Assembly (NCBI GenBank): GCA_051294375.1
Contig: CM119267.1
Coordinates: 17,896,992 to 17,960,991, forward strand
Direction: 5' to 3'
Origin: Paraspadella gotoi
Taxonomy: Eukaryota > Chaetognatha
DNA length: 64,000 nucleotides
The position numbers were made by a program, and so were the translations under genes. Position 1 is the stretch's first letter. Every line of letters begins with the position of its first letter. Positions 12,293 to 24,663 of this stretch are shown here, piece after piece. The notes under the pieces are model-generated. The model was not told where the DNA came from. It saw nothing but the letters and a program-made list of their open reading frames with translations, and ran no database searches.

Positions 12293-13430
12293 AATAACAA
12301 CGCAACAAAAACAACGACCTTATGCGCGACACTCTCAACTCTCTTCCCGGTCTCGGGATTCGTCGCGGAACACTTGAGGAACTTGTGCCTCCAGGTCTTC
12401 TTGGCGAAGAGTTGCCCGTCGTGGTCGAGCGTCTCGCAGTCGTCGACGTCGTCGTCGGCGGCGCCGCAGAGGAAGTAGTCGAGCATCGCGGGCGGGCGAC
12501 TCGGCCCCGCGAAGCACTCCCACTCGAACGGCGCGTGTTCGAGCACGACGGCCCATTCCTCGTCGGCCAACTGGGAGCGCACCTCGTCCGGTCCGTAGAG
12601 CACGTTGACGAGTATGTGCAGCCGGTGGGCAGAGCTGGAGCAGGAGACGTTGACCGAGTCGACGCGGCGGGTCTCGGTGTAGCGGATCGAGGTCGCGGGA
12701 GCGGAAGAAGTGGAGTTGCTGTTCGGGTGGGGGGGGGAAAGAAGAGGGAATTTGATAGGAAGATTTGAAGCAGGTTTAATAAGATGGAAGACCATATTTT
12801 GTTTGCAAAAAAATTAATATTAAGCAAAAAAAATTTGTTTCTTTCGTTTATTATTATTTTACTATTATTATTTTAGTATAATATTAAAACCAAAACTAAT
12901 TTTGTACATTTTCTATTTGTTTGAATTTTTTTTTTTTTTTTTTTTTGTTAATGATTTTATCATTTTTTTTTAAATTAAACTTCAATTAAAGTTTTCAAAT
13001 ATAAATCTTTCACTTCGTCGCACTTGTCCCCTGATGGACCCCACTCACCCCCCCCCCCCCACCAACAAAATCCGAACCTGTCTCTAATCGCCCCCTTCTC
13101 GCCGACATCGCCGACGCGAATATCGATCTGCGTCGGCGGATTGCCGACGTCCTCGACGCTGCACCGGAACTCTTTCCTCGACGCCGGCGACGATTTGCCC
13201 CGGCGCCTCCAAGTTCAGACGCGACGGAGGCCACGTGACTTCGAAGGGTGGAGAGTCGCAGGTGAGGCCGTTGGGTGAGGACGTGAGGGGGAAGACGCAG
13301 CGGAAGTTGGCTGAAGTAGAGCGAGGGAGGAAAAAATGGGGTTGAGGGGATGAGGTGAGTTGGGTAAGTTGATATATGCAGACAAACAAAACAAAAAAAA
13401 GAAGCCATAACACTAAAAAAGTTTGTCTAT

Positions 13431-13515
<85 letters not shown>

Positions 13516-16067
13516 ACCTCCGTCCAACTTCCTGAAGACGAGAAAGTCTTCCTTGACGACATCTAGTCTTCCCTGACCGAACTCGTCCACTTGGAGGTCG
13601 CCGATATCCACGACGCCGAATCCCGGCGTCGCGATCTGAAGAACGGCGCCGATCTGCTTCGCCGTCTCCACGAAGCCTTGGAAGGGGATGGAGCAGGTCA
13701 CCGAGGGGATCTGATTGGGCGAGCGCGGGCAGAGATGGAAAAGTGAGGGCGTGAAGGCATAAAAAAACGTGTGAATTGTGAGACGAGACTATTCCCCATT
13801 AAAACTAGACTCCTGATCCCCGACGCCCCACCTGTTCCAAATCTTTGCGATCGCCGGCCGCGGGGCACCGCAAACCCTCGGGGTCTAAGACGACGACCCT
13901 GTAGACGAGATCATCGTCGCCCGCGGTGTAGTCGCACTCGTACTCGCCGCCTACGCCCAGGGTGGCCGAGCTGGAAATTTGATGGATTAAATAGATTAAT
14001 GGGAATTGGTATTCAATTAAAGAGTAAGATACGGACTGATATTTCGGACGAACCGGAAGTTATAATGGAATAAGTGATCCTGTTTTTCTGGCGTCACCGA
14101 CGAGATGATTGCTGGCGGAATGTCGGGGCGATGAGCGGCTCCTGTGGGAATAAATAGAAATTTAGAAAATGTTGGTTTTATATTATTCTCCTAGATTGTT
14201 TGTTTCATTTTAATGATTTTTGCAACAAGCTAGGTTGTTCATTAAAAATAGATTTGGTCTTTACATGTGACAAAACAACGAAAATGAAATGAAATAATTC
14301 TGGAGATAATATGATTTTATTTTTAATTTGCAATGATTTTCAGAGACTTTTGTCTCCCTCAAAGGTGTATATGATATGTTATGTTATGTTATGTTATTTA
14401 TATGCACCTTTGAGGGGGTTTTCTGAAGATCAGTGCTAAATTAAAAATAAAATCATGTTATCAGAATTATTTTGTTTTAAATTCCTTTTATTGGCATGTA
14501 AAGACCAAATCAAATGTACGTTAAGTTGTACTGTCGCTTATCATATTTCGAACATACGTAATTAAAACATTTCTACAAATTTTTTCTCCATTTCCTGGGA
14601 TGCCATTACAGGACATCCTCCAGAGTTCAAACATCTGACAACCGCCCCTCCCCGGCCGATCCTCTTAGCGCCCCTCACCTATAAAGATGTTGACGAAATC
14701 ATCGTTCTCCGACTTCCTGTACTTGAGGACGGNNNNNNNNNNATGATTTTCAGAGACTTTTGTCTCCCTCAAAGGTGTATATGATATGTTATGTTATGTT
14801 ATGTTATTTATATGCACCTTTGAGGGGGTTTTCTGAAGATCAGTGCTAAATTAAAAATAAAATCATGTTATCAGAATTATTTTGTTTTAAATTCCTTTTA
14901 TTGGCATGTAAAGACCAAATCAAATGTACGTTAAGTTGTACTGTCGCTTATCATATTTCGAACATACGTAATTAAAACATTTCTACAAATTTTTTCTCCA
15001 TTTCCTGGGATGCCATTACAGGACATCCTCCAGAGTTCAAACATCTGACAACCGCCCCTCCCCGGCCGATCCTCTTAGCGCCCCTCACCTATAAAGATGT
15101 TGACGAAATCATCGTTCTCCGACTTCCTGTACTTGAGGACGGGTTCAAAGTCCCGGAACCGCTCCTCGCGACTGAAGCAGCTTATCGTGAAGGCGTCGCC
15201 GACGGCCACCGTCATTGTCGTCAATACCTCCGTCATAGGGGGCGACATGTGGGCGCCATGAGCCGGCGCGGCGAAGGCGACAGGACCGGCGTCGGCGTCT
15301 TCATCGGGGTCGCTTTCGTGATCGTGTTTTTTGGCGTCGCCGTGATGATGAGAATGGGAACTGTGATCGACATGTTGATGTTCATGAGGGGCGCCATGAT
15401 TGTCAGAGGTGCCGTGATGGTCGTGATCGGCGCCGTGGTCGTGCGAGTCGATGGGCGGAGGCTCTTCGAATTTTCCAGCGGGCGCATCTTCTTTCGGGGC
15501 TGTGGGAGCGGTAGGGGCTAAGGAGAGGTTTGTTTGGGAAATAATACATAGTGATTATAATTTTTCGTACAAATTAAATTTTTTTTAATAACACTTAACA
15601 ATTTTCGCGTTATACTTTGGTTTAATCGAATTCTAACTTATTGCCATTTTGTTTCTCACCGAGTAAGATTGGCATGCAGTGAGGCTCGATTCCTTCGTAT
15701 CCTGGCGGACAAACGCAATCCTCCCCTTCGCATTTGTCCATCTCTTGCTCTTCTGTTGAAAAATATAATACTTTGTCAGCGACTGCCATCTATCATGAGA
15801 CCGTGCAAAACTGCTACTGTTTTTTTGTTTGAACAGGAAACCGTGCACGATTAATATACCTTGAAGTGGAACGTTTTGATTTGATTTTTTTCATTTTTAT
15901 TTTCATTTAAAATTATCTGTAAAAAAAAAGTTACCTCCGTTCTCATTTGTGGCGATATCCTCGGAAGAAGACAACGACGATGACGGCTCTTGCGCGGAGC
16001 CAAATGGTAAAGATGCGTTGATAATTACAAAAGCGATGACGAGTAATGCGAAGCCGTGGCGTGTCAT
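11026..16067 (-). CDS. Secreted EGF/His-rich/five-Ig-domain protein (9 exons)
   Basis: Exons (minus): 16067-15935, 15752-15660, 15517-15089, 14141-14033, 13970-13832, 13710-13518, 13310-13078, 12718-12319, 11847-11026; 849 residues after one 1-nt correction. All introns are GT-AG and the phases chain. The start is chosen because residues 1-25 form a signal peptide (MTRHGFALLVIAFVIINASL, then SAQ). Exon 2 has a short EGF-like stretch with four Cys (CVCPPGYEG). Residues about 76-165 are Pro then His/Asp-rich. Five Ig-like domains follow, recognised by paired B and F strand Cys and YxC-like motifs (GEYECDY, VNVSCSS, FLKCSAT, GVYVCGAG). No membrane segment is obvious; the C-terminus is Gly/Ala-rich and may be a mis-read intron, since a GT lies before the stop. 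Likely extracellular adhesion or matrix protein; the orthologue is not recognised. Oddities: a frameshift at about 13173, an acidic insert in Ig5, and a duplicated contig end in intron 3. Confidence 0.75.
12219..12289 (-). repeat. Intronic (GA)n, sense strand
   Basis: About 70 nt of perfect dinucleotide, CT on plus and GA on the sense strand of the Ig gene. It lies about 30 nt downstream of the exon 8 donor at 12318. Confidence 0.95.
13434..13517 (-). repeat. (GA)n abutting a 5' splice site
   Basis: About 80 nt of GA (sense) begin inside the donor itself: exon 6 ends at 13518 and the intron opens gtgggagagag. The other end of the same 207-nt intron is a normal 'tctacttcag' acceptor. Confidence 0.9.
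14251..14511. mobile_element. Fold-back MITE-like element in Ig-gene intron 3
   Basis: A 261-nt hairpin. It begins 'gatttggtctttacatg' and ends with the exact reverse complement 'catgtaaagaccaaatc'. The inner arms pair through 'cctcaaaggtg' / 'cacctttgagg', leaving a loop of TATGT repeats. There is no coding capacity. It lies wholly in the intron between exons 3 and 4 and partly inside the segment duplicated across the gap. Confidence 0.85.
14333..14732. other. Duplicated contig end, first copy
   Basis: These 400 nt appear identical by eye to 14743-15142 and are separated from them by exactly 10 Ns (14733-14742). The copy includes the 3' part of Ig exon 3 (14679-14732). Because the copies abut the gap on both sides, this is an unmerged contig overlap, not a tandem gene duplication; the gene model uses the downstream copy. 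Confidence 0.93.
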
Positions 16068-17805
16068 GGTTGAGATTTGTTTATTTGTTTGTTATCAGTA
16101 AAAAAATTCGATTAAAATTCACGGATTTAAAGTCGACTATTATACTTTTGGCCTGTAAGCGCGAATCGTCGAATGCTTACCTAGAAAATTGTAATTGTAA
16201 AATTATTATTATTATTATTTATTCCTTGTTAACTTCCGAATTCGTTTACGTTTGAAAAAAAAAATAGAATCGTGTCAAATCCTAAATTGAAGAATGAAAA
16301 GAATTCAAAAGGCGATCTCTTTCGACGATTACGTCGCGACGGTATTGAAATTCGATACTCGCATCGTCAACAAAAAAATTTTTAATTAGGTTTTCTTTCG
16401 ATTTTGGCATCACAGCTTTGAGAATAATTGACGGAAATTTTTGGATAGAGCGTTGAAAAATCTTATAAAATTCTAAGCAACTTAAATTTTTTGTCATGGG
16501 CGTTAACTAGGATTTTATAGTATGGGTTAAACTAACCGGTACTGTGGTGACGGCGGTCCTCTAAAGAGAAAATGAAACATCGATAAAGAATAAGATGTCA
16601 TTGCACTATTGTGTAGCCACTAGCCACTAATGCTGTCGAGATAAAAATATGATCGCAGGAAGAAATCAGACGACGCGAAAAAAAATGAAGTCTGTGATGC
16701 AAAAAAAAGCAAAGTCGGAAGTCTGGGTTTTAAAAAAGGCAAAGATCAATGAACAAAGTCGGCGGGGAAGTGAATGTCCACGTGTTATATCATTACTTAA
16801 AACTAAAAAGAAAAAAAAGATTAGTACCAAAAGATAAGACAAGAATTTGTGAATCATCGCGCCCACTCGAAAAAAAAAAATCAATCCACAGATAAATTGG
16901 TTGGCGTCTGTCTCGCTTTTGGTTTATTGAATTCAAGATTTTTCGCTTTTATGAATTTCTGATTTTCTCTTCGTTTCCTCCGTCTTGTGTCAGAGACGGA
17001 ATTCACAATCCATTTGTTTCTGTTCCGCTTCCCCGCCCTTTTCCATCGCCGCTCCGAGGCGGACATTGAGAGGGAGAAAACGACGAGAGAAAAACAGAGA
17101 GAGAGAGAGAAAAAAAAAAAGAGGGAAAGAGAGAGAGAGAGAGAGAGACGGATACAGAAAAAAAAAGCGAAATCGAAAAAAGAGACAGAGATACAGAAAA
17201 AAATTGGATGAAAAAAAAAGGGTCGAGTTGTCGTTGGTTCCAGTGATTTATTGCGGTCGTCAGTGATTCCGTCGTAGTAGTCGTCGTCTTTGTTCTCGCT
17301 TAACTAATAAAACCAACAATGAGAGGGCTATTCCCGTAACTCCCACGCGTTTAAAGAAACTACTATTAATATAGCCACGGAATCCCAACACAGACTTCTC
17401 AAGCAAACTAATGATCTATTGAATTCTCCGAATCAGGAAAAGCAAGTTGTGCTACAAACGAAGGACCGAGTGTGGCCACGTCAACGCCCAAGAAGATCGC
17501 GACCATGTTACCCTACTTTGCCCTTTACAATCAAGGTATGCTTGCCAGGACCGCCATAGGTATTACGTAAACCACAAGACCATATGTGTACTGAGCAGTT
17601 TGCAATCCCTTGACGAGTATCTAAGGTTGCCAATGACGCAACTCTAGCGCACAGAATCAGTTTCGTAATCACACTCAATCAATCATAGTCCTACTCTCAC
17701 CCATTCCGCACCCAGTACTCAGTACTTTATCACATCGGGCACGCTAGTCTCTGAGTTCGAATGTCAAACCGCGCACGCTCTATTGCGCGCAAGGATTATT
17801 TTAGG

Positions 17806-17910
17806 AAACGACCCTGGATTCGAAGACAATCCCTTGGGCCCGCGGAACTAGGGATCCTATAGCGGAACCCGCCCTTAGTTATCCTTAACCATTGAGCAAT
17901 CCCCGTCGCC
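17806..17910 (-). mobile_element. tRNA-derived SINE-like element
   Basis: On the minus strand there is an A-box-like stretch 'ttgctcaatggttaagga' and, about 70 nt later, a B-box-like 'cttcgaatcc'. The spacing matches an RNA polymerase III internal promoter. A full cloverleaf does not form cleanly, so a SINE head or decayed tRNA is likelier than a working tRNA. Confidence 0.55.
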
Positions 17911-17991
17911 AATGTTAACCCTGTAGACATAAAAACCGTTGGATATTTCACAGTCGCGGTTATTTGTGCAATATCATTCTTATCTGCAGGC

Positions 17992-18091
<100 letters not shown>

Positions 18092-19165
18092 TGATAACGA
18101 TTGTTTGTTCGCGCCGTGTGATTGATATTTTCATATTTGTTTGGTAATTTTTTTTGTTTTCTCTGTTTTCATGGCGAGTTTATTACAGAGAGTGAAAAAA
18201 AAATTGTTTTAAACGTTTTTTAGTTGGTAAAGTTTTTTAGTCGAATTAATTCGTTAATTTCTCCTCCGCGAAGTTGCCAACGTGTGAATTTCATGTTTTT
18301 TTCCCAAATTACGATGATGTAGATGCAAATGTCACAAGAACTGGGAAGGTTCCAATAGGAAAGTGTGAAAGAAAAAAAAAGCTAGGGAAAAAATATACGT
18401 AAGGGAAGAAAGAGAAATAAAAAGAAAAAAAAATACAAGTGGAAAAAAAAGAAGAAATTAAATAAAAGAAAGGGCGAAGCCAATGAAAAAAGGAAAAATG
18501 AAACGAAAAAACAAAAAAAACAAAAATATTCAGTTTAAAATAAAAATAAAAGAAAATAGAAAAGGAAAGAAACCGACAGCAAGTAGAGAGAGAAATTCGA
18601 ATCAGTTTTGAAATGTAAAGACGCAAACCCAACTATATCCAAAGGCGCGGTGAAGCGAGAGAGAGAAAGAGGAAAGTCTCAGTTACGATCGAGGATAAGT
18701 CACATTTCAGATTCGGATTCAGAAGCTACAAAATTCCGGGTCTCTGACTTCGCCGCTTTTTGGATATTTTCCCAATTTTCTTTTTTTCCCCTTCTTTTTT
18801 TTTTCATGACTCTCGTTTACTTTTTCTTATTTTCGGTTAAGCGTTTCACTGAGTTAAGAGACTTTATCATTCGGAGCTCGTAACACTTTTTTTTTCTTTT
18901 CAAATTTTGATCTCAGTTCAGATAAAGAACTCACCTTTTCGGTATGGTAACGGGAAAAAAAACCTACTTTTTTCTAAATCATATTACGTGCATAGTAAAA
19001 TCTTAGCAGCAGATCCAAGATAATCGTAGTCAACTGTGGACAAACTTCATAGACTCGCTCGAAACCAACCTCGTCCCGACGACGACGACAACAACAACAA
19101 CGACCACTGAAACAGCCTTCAACTGCTCAGAAATGAAATCACTAGTAGATGCAACTCCGCAGACG

Positions 19166-19226
19166 CCCGACGCCGCAGCCGCCCGACGCCGCAGCCGCCC
19201 GACGCCGCAGCCGCCCAACGCCGCCT
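19166..19226. repeat. 16-bp GC-rich minisatellite
   Basis: Three exact copies of cccgacgccgcagccg plus a partial variant, in otherwise AT-rich sequence. Confidence 0.92.
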
Positions 19227-20434
19227 TATCGCCGGCGACTCTAATCTCGCTCGACCGAAGCCAAAGCGAATTAGGTTCTTATCGAATTTTCATTCCTCCT
19301 TTTTCCGACTTCCGTCGCTGCGAAGTCGAAGGATCGAAGGATCTAAGGTCGAAACGAGTCGATCGATCGATTCAATAGTAAAACAAAAGACTCTGTGATT
19401 CAGTGATTCTGTGATTCTGTCTGCCGTGGGGCGTCGCGTCACGACCGCTTGATTTCGGTTTAATTTTGAAAAGGGTGAGCGAGCGGTGGCAAAGGGCACT
19501 CTAATCGAACTCGGGCAGTTTTTTTAAAAAATGGTCAAACGGCTATGGAAAACAACTACAATAAGAATCAAATTCGGTGACGCCCGAAAGTAGGACCTGT
19601 AGCTGAAAATATTAAACATGCCGTTTAGTATTTACTTAAAATTTATAGTAGTATAATAAAGTTTTATCCGACTGAAAGTCATCTCGCGTGAATGGGCTTG
19701 ACGACGACTGTAAAAAAAGTCTTAGGTTCTTCATGTCTTTCTCGATGCGCTGATGCGATATAAACAGACGAGTAGGTCGCGCTATAAAATAAAATTTATA
19801 AAATTTAAAAGTTATAAAATCCCAATTTCTCAATATACTTGGTTGTTTTTTTAAACAACGGCTCATTGATAAAAACAACTGACAAATTCCTTAAAAATAT
19901 TGTGTGTGTTTTGACATCTTTCCTCTTGTAGTAACTGTCATCAAAATTTATAGTCGCGTCTTCCACTGTGAGGAGGAGCGAGGGATTTATTCAATGTACT
20001 AAAGTTGTTTTTTTTTTTAACCCGGAAAATATAAATCATGGATGAACTTTAGAAAGTCGAAGATCAGGAAGTGGCGTCGCCTTTGGAGAAAGGATTTCGA
20101 AACGCGGAGACGAAAAATTGCGTCGGCGTTTCACATCACGCCATCGCATTTCAATGGAATTTTATGCAATATGCATCACTCAAATGGAACATAATGCATC
20201 ACGCCATCGCGCCATGATGGATCGTCACGCGTCACGCCATCGTGTCGACGCGTCTTTGCGTCAAAGTGTGACAATGGTTTTCCCTCGAGTCACGGAATAA
20301 ACCGTGAGTTGAAGCGAAAACCATTTCGTCTTTCCTTGAAAAAAAAATCGAATATGATAGGGCAAACAATTTTACCGACGCTCACAAAATTGATATTCAC
20401 AAAATTGATAAGCGGCCCAGATGTCTAGAATTCG

Positions 20435-20438
<4 letters not shown>

Positions 20439-20478
<40 letters not shown>

Positions 20479-20613
20479 CCCTTCTATCTCTACTCTCTCT
20501 CTCTCCTCTCACTCTCATATCTTGTACCTCTGGCAACTATACTTATCTCCATTTCTTTCCGTTTTAATTCGCTCTCTTCTCCCGTCTCTCTCTCTCTCTC
20601 TCCTCTCATCCTT

Positions 20614-20660
<47 letters not shown>
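20439..20660. repeat. Interrupted (CT)n tracts
   Basis: Two interrupted CT tracts (20439-20521 and 20585-20660). A third, similar tract lies at 21181-21280. Confidence 0.93.
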
Positions 20661-21198
20661 TGCGCCTGTGCAAACAATCAAACCGGTCGCTGCGCAAACA
20701 CTGACTTCTCGTGCGCAAAATATTACGAAACATGAGGGATAAACTGCACCCACATCTGCCGAGGACGGAAGGGGTGGAGAAGCGGTGATTATGACAAAAT
20801 ATCAAAATACTTAAAAATGTTTAAATCTATTTAATTTAGACAATTGTCGGTCAAGCGATACTTTTTTGTTGTGAGAATTGTTTGTGATTGATATAAAAAG
20901 AGTCACCCAGCCCAGACAAGCGGGCGGAGCCACCAAGCCGAAACTTTCCCGCTGATGTTTTAACTTTTTTGTTTTGGGTTGTTTTTTTTGTTTCGTTTTC
21001 CGCGTCGGTTAGTTTTGAGTAAACAGACTGAGATTTTGCTTTAAAATTGTTTCGATAGTCGGAGCTTTGGTGGCCCATTGTTGAAACGAATTAATTTTGG
21101 ACGTTTAGGCGAAAAATGAAACAAAACACAACTGAAAAAATAAAATATATATATAAACAACTCAGGAAGTATTTAGTTTTTTTCTCTCTCTCTCTCTC

Positions 21199-21238
<40 letters not shown>

Positions 21239-21994
21239 CTCTCATCTCTCTCTCTCCTCTCTCCCTCTCCGTCTTCGATGCTCTCTCCTCTCTCCCTCTT
21301 TCACACTCTAAGTTTTCCTCGTTCACTGCATCACAAAGAAATATCACATCGAGTGGATTTTTCGTTTTAAAAGATCCTTTCTCGTTACGTGACACGCCAA
21401 CCGTCTTCGTAGGCGGATGCAGCTATGGATTTAACGAAAGAAAAAGAAAAAAGTAACAAAAAACCAACTCTGGCTTCAGTGGAAAAAAAATGAAAAGAAA
21501 AAGAGAGAGAGAAAGACAGAAAAAAACCTCAATTTCCATTAAAGAATAAAAAAAAAACCAGCCAGAGTCACCAGACCTTTAAAAACTCTATCGATTTCTA
21601 TCGGGATCAAACGGTTCCATTTTTTTTTTGAGCGTCAGAAGAAAAAGATTCTTTTTGAGAGAGAAAAAATTCTTTCTTTAAACTCGATCGAATGAATCTC
21701 GCTCGATTCAAAGTAAATCACTGTTGGTGTCGTCGTAGTTAAATTCGAAATTATTACCGACGCAAAATTCGAACCAAAAAAAAAAAAAAAGAAAGAAAGA
21801 ACGGGTGGCGCGTCATCCGTTGAGACGGCGCTGTGGCTTCGTTCCCGGCGCTGCTGACGTCGTTGCCAGCTGCTGAAGCTGCTGCAGCTGTCGGTATCGC
21901 CGTCGTCGTTCCAGTAGTTGTTCCTTTTTTTTTTTCTTCGCGGAAACCAACTTCGAGAACGCGGGCGCCATCGAGTTGTCGTCTGCTGCCTTCG

Positions 21995-21997
<3 letters not shown>

Positions 21998-22033
<36 letters not shown>

Positions 22034-22034
22034 A
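21998..22034. repeat. (ACG)n trinucleotide array
   Basis: About 12 copies of a GAC/ACG trinucleotide. On the minus strand this gives poly-Ser or poly-Arg open frames that I do not accept as genes. Confidence 0.9.
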
Positions 22035-22879
22035 GGTGACGATGACGCGGAAAAATTGATCTGACGATAACTGCCATTTTGACTGTGGACGTCGATCACG
22101 ACAACGATGACGACGACTTTCGCGCAGAAGTCAACGATTTGATCACAGAGATTCCCGCCCTTTTTAAACAATCTTCAAATTCTTTGTTATAGTTAAGATT
22201 GTTCAATGTTTATGACTTAATTTTATTTCTAAAACTCGATTTTGTTCATATTTCGAAAGCTTTGTCTATGTGGCGTTTAGGCACCGGTACTGTCTGATTG
22301 CTTTTGTTTTGTTTTGTTTTTGTTTTTTTGGTCATCCGTTTGTTTTGTTTCTTGGTTTACTTTTCACACGTTGAGAAAAAAGCGGAGACAGGTAAGTATT
22401 AGAATCGAGCGAAGACGATCGAACGACCGACGACGAAAAATGTTTGCACAGCCATCGACATCGAGGGAAAGAGGAAGATTATCATCGAAAGTAGGAAAAT
22501 GAAAAGTGCTAAGAAACTCAAAAAAAAGGGGGGGGAGAAATACAGTTGCGAGAATATTTTAAGTAAAATTAATTCAAGAAAAAAATCCGTTGTAAAAATT
22601 GTTCTGGGGAGTCGATTTACAATTTTTTTTAACGAAAATGTTTTTGTTTTGAACGCAATTACTGATTATAAAGTTTTATTAAAAGCGAATATAAATATAT
22701 TAATTTTTTTTAAATTTCATATAGCGTTTATTTTTAAAAAGCATAACCGCGTTATCGCCATTGCCATTGGTCCCATGATGCCATATAAATCCGTCAGCAA
22801 TCATTAAAACAAAACAAAGCGATTTTTTGCCAGGTTTTTTTTTAAATACTTTTAAAATTCTTGATCGAAAGCTTGTAGT

Positions 22880-23000
22880 GTTTTGTCTTCTTGTAAGAGC
22901 GATAGGTATTAACCCTCCTGAGTCAATAGCCTGTTCAAAGTCAGGAACCAAGTGGCTTACTTATTGATTGAATGGATAATTTTTATATTGTTTGTTCATT
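22880..23000 (-). repeat. Dispersed repeat family, diverged copy
   Basis: Read on the minus strand, this matches the core of the family at 58084: 'aatataaaaattatccattc', then 'ttcctgactttgaacaggct' and 'ctcttacaag'. The right-arm counterpart is at about 36390-36540. Confidence 0.7.
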
Positions 23001-24663
23001 GTCACAGTTCGGAATTGCCAGCCTCCGTGTTTTTATCGGATTATTACATAAATTGATGAAAAGGTGGCATCAATGGCGAAGTCGTTGGAGAGCAAAACAA
23101 GCGTAAACTTGGCTGAGGTTGACGGCGGTGAAATGGAAAAATAAAACAAAAGGGAAAGCGGAGAAACAGAAGACGAAATGAATAGAAGACTAGATATTAA
23201 CAAAGAATAGAAAAGAAATGGAGAAGTTTTGAGGCGAAGAAAAAATTAGAAGAGAAGATGTGATTTTAGAGAAAATATAGATGCAAAGAGAAGACGGAAA
23301 GAGAAGATAAAAAGGTATGATGTAACGCAGAATGAAGTCTAGAAATTGAAAGAGGTTAAAAAAGAGAAAGAGAATGCGTGAAGCGAAGAGACGAAAAAAT
23401 TATAGAAAATATATGAAATCGAAGTAAATTTAAAAAAAAAAAAAAAGAGAAGACGTTAAGCAACGTGAGAGAAGAAAAGAAAAGAAAATGGGAATTGGAT
23501 CTTCGACGTCGCTTATTTCGTCGCTGACGGATGAGAGCTGGCGCGAGAACGTCGAGCATCTCCCGCGCGGGGAAGGATGAGATGAAGAGATGAGACGGAA
23601 GCTTGAGCGGATGAGATGACGAGAACAATAATTAATGATATTAATGATAAGAGGCGGAACTTTGAGCGGATTGTGGATGAGCGAATGAGATGAAATCTTT
23701 AGCGGATGAGTTGAGCGGATGAGATGAAATAGTTTATCGGATGAGATTAGACAAACGAACGAGACCGAAAGCTGAATTTAGGAAATGAATTTAATAAAAA
23801 AAAAAAAAATTAAGGTCATATTTTTTTAGTTTACATTTGAAATATTTGATTTATAGCATTTATCAACCAGGTGAGAAAGCTCAGTTCCTGGATGGAGACT
23901 TTTTTAAGTCGGACTTTTGTTTATCAATTTGATTCGTTTACATTTTTTGTTGAACAATCATATTCTTCTATTTTGAGTCAAAAGTAAAAAAAAAAAATTG
24001 ACTCGATTAACGAAGTTTAAAAAAAAATAATCTGACGAAAATTTTGTCAAAACAAAAGTGGAGAAAAAAAGATGAGGCGATGAGACGGAAAAAGCGGGAA
24101 AAAAAGATGGAGAAAGATGAAATGGAAAGATTAAAAGAGATGATGAAAAAAAATGAGGCTAAAAGAAAATGGGTGAGGAGGGAGAGGAAGAGGAAGAGGA
24201 TTACGGATGAAACTTTATCTGATGAGAAAACGCATCTGCCGGCTTCACTTTTTTATTTGGGAGGGGGGGGCGGAAAAATGGGACGACCGTTTGCCGTAAA
24301 TAAAAAGTCCGGAGAAAAAAACTTATTTCTTTGAGTCTTGGCGAATGTTGAAAGTGAAGAAGTGAAATAGGAAAGACGGAAATTTTCGGTTAATCTTCAA
24401 AAAAAAAAAAAAAATTAAAACGTTTCTTTTAACGCTAATCGAAATACTAGAAGATACTATACGCAGACGAACGTTGTTTTGTTTTTTAAAATTTTTTTTT
24501 AATAGATCCAATAAGATAGATTACGCAATTCAAAATTGAGTAGCGACTTTTAAAGTTTCTTCGGCTCCTAGCAACGCGAGTCTCTTGTAGATTTTTATTT
24601 ATTCTTGCCCTTATCGCCGCGTGAAGCAAAGAAGTCAAAGACTCAAAGTTGGTGTCTCTCTCT

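Noticed and set aside
12322-12768. Plus-strand frame of 148 codons opposite Ig-gene exon 8
   Set aside because: Shadow of a GC-rich exon; the minus strand has Ig hallmarks and matching splice sites.
14333-15142. Tandem duplication of an Ig exon
   Set aside because: The two copies end exactly at a 10-N gap and appear identical, so contig overlap is the simpler explanation.
18609-18840. Other short open frames between 16 and 22 kb
   Set aside because: AT-rich or low-complexity, no recognisable domains, no consistent splice chain.
22375-22400. Isolated strong donor (gagacag followed by gtaagtatt)
   Set aside because: No open exon or partner acceptor can be linked; possibly a non-coding 5' exon, but unsupported.
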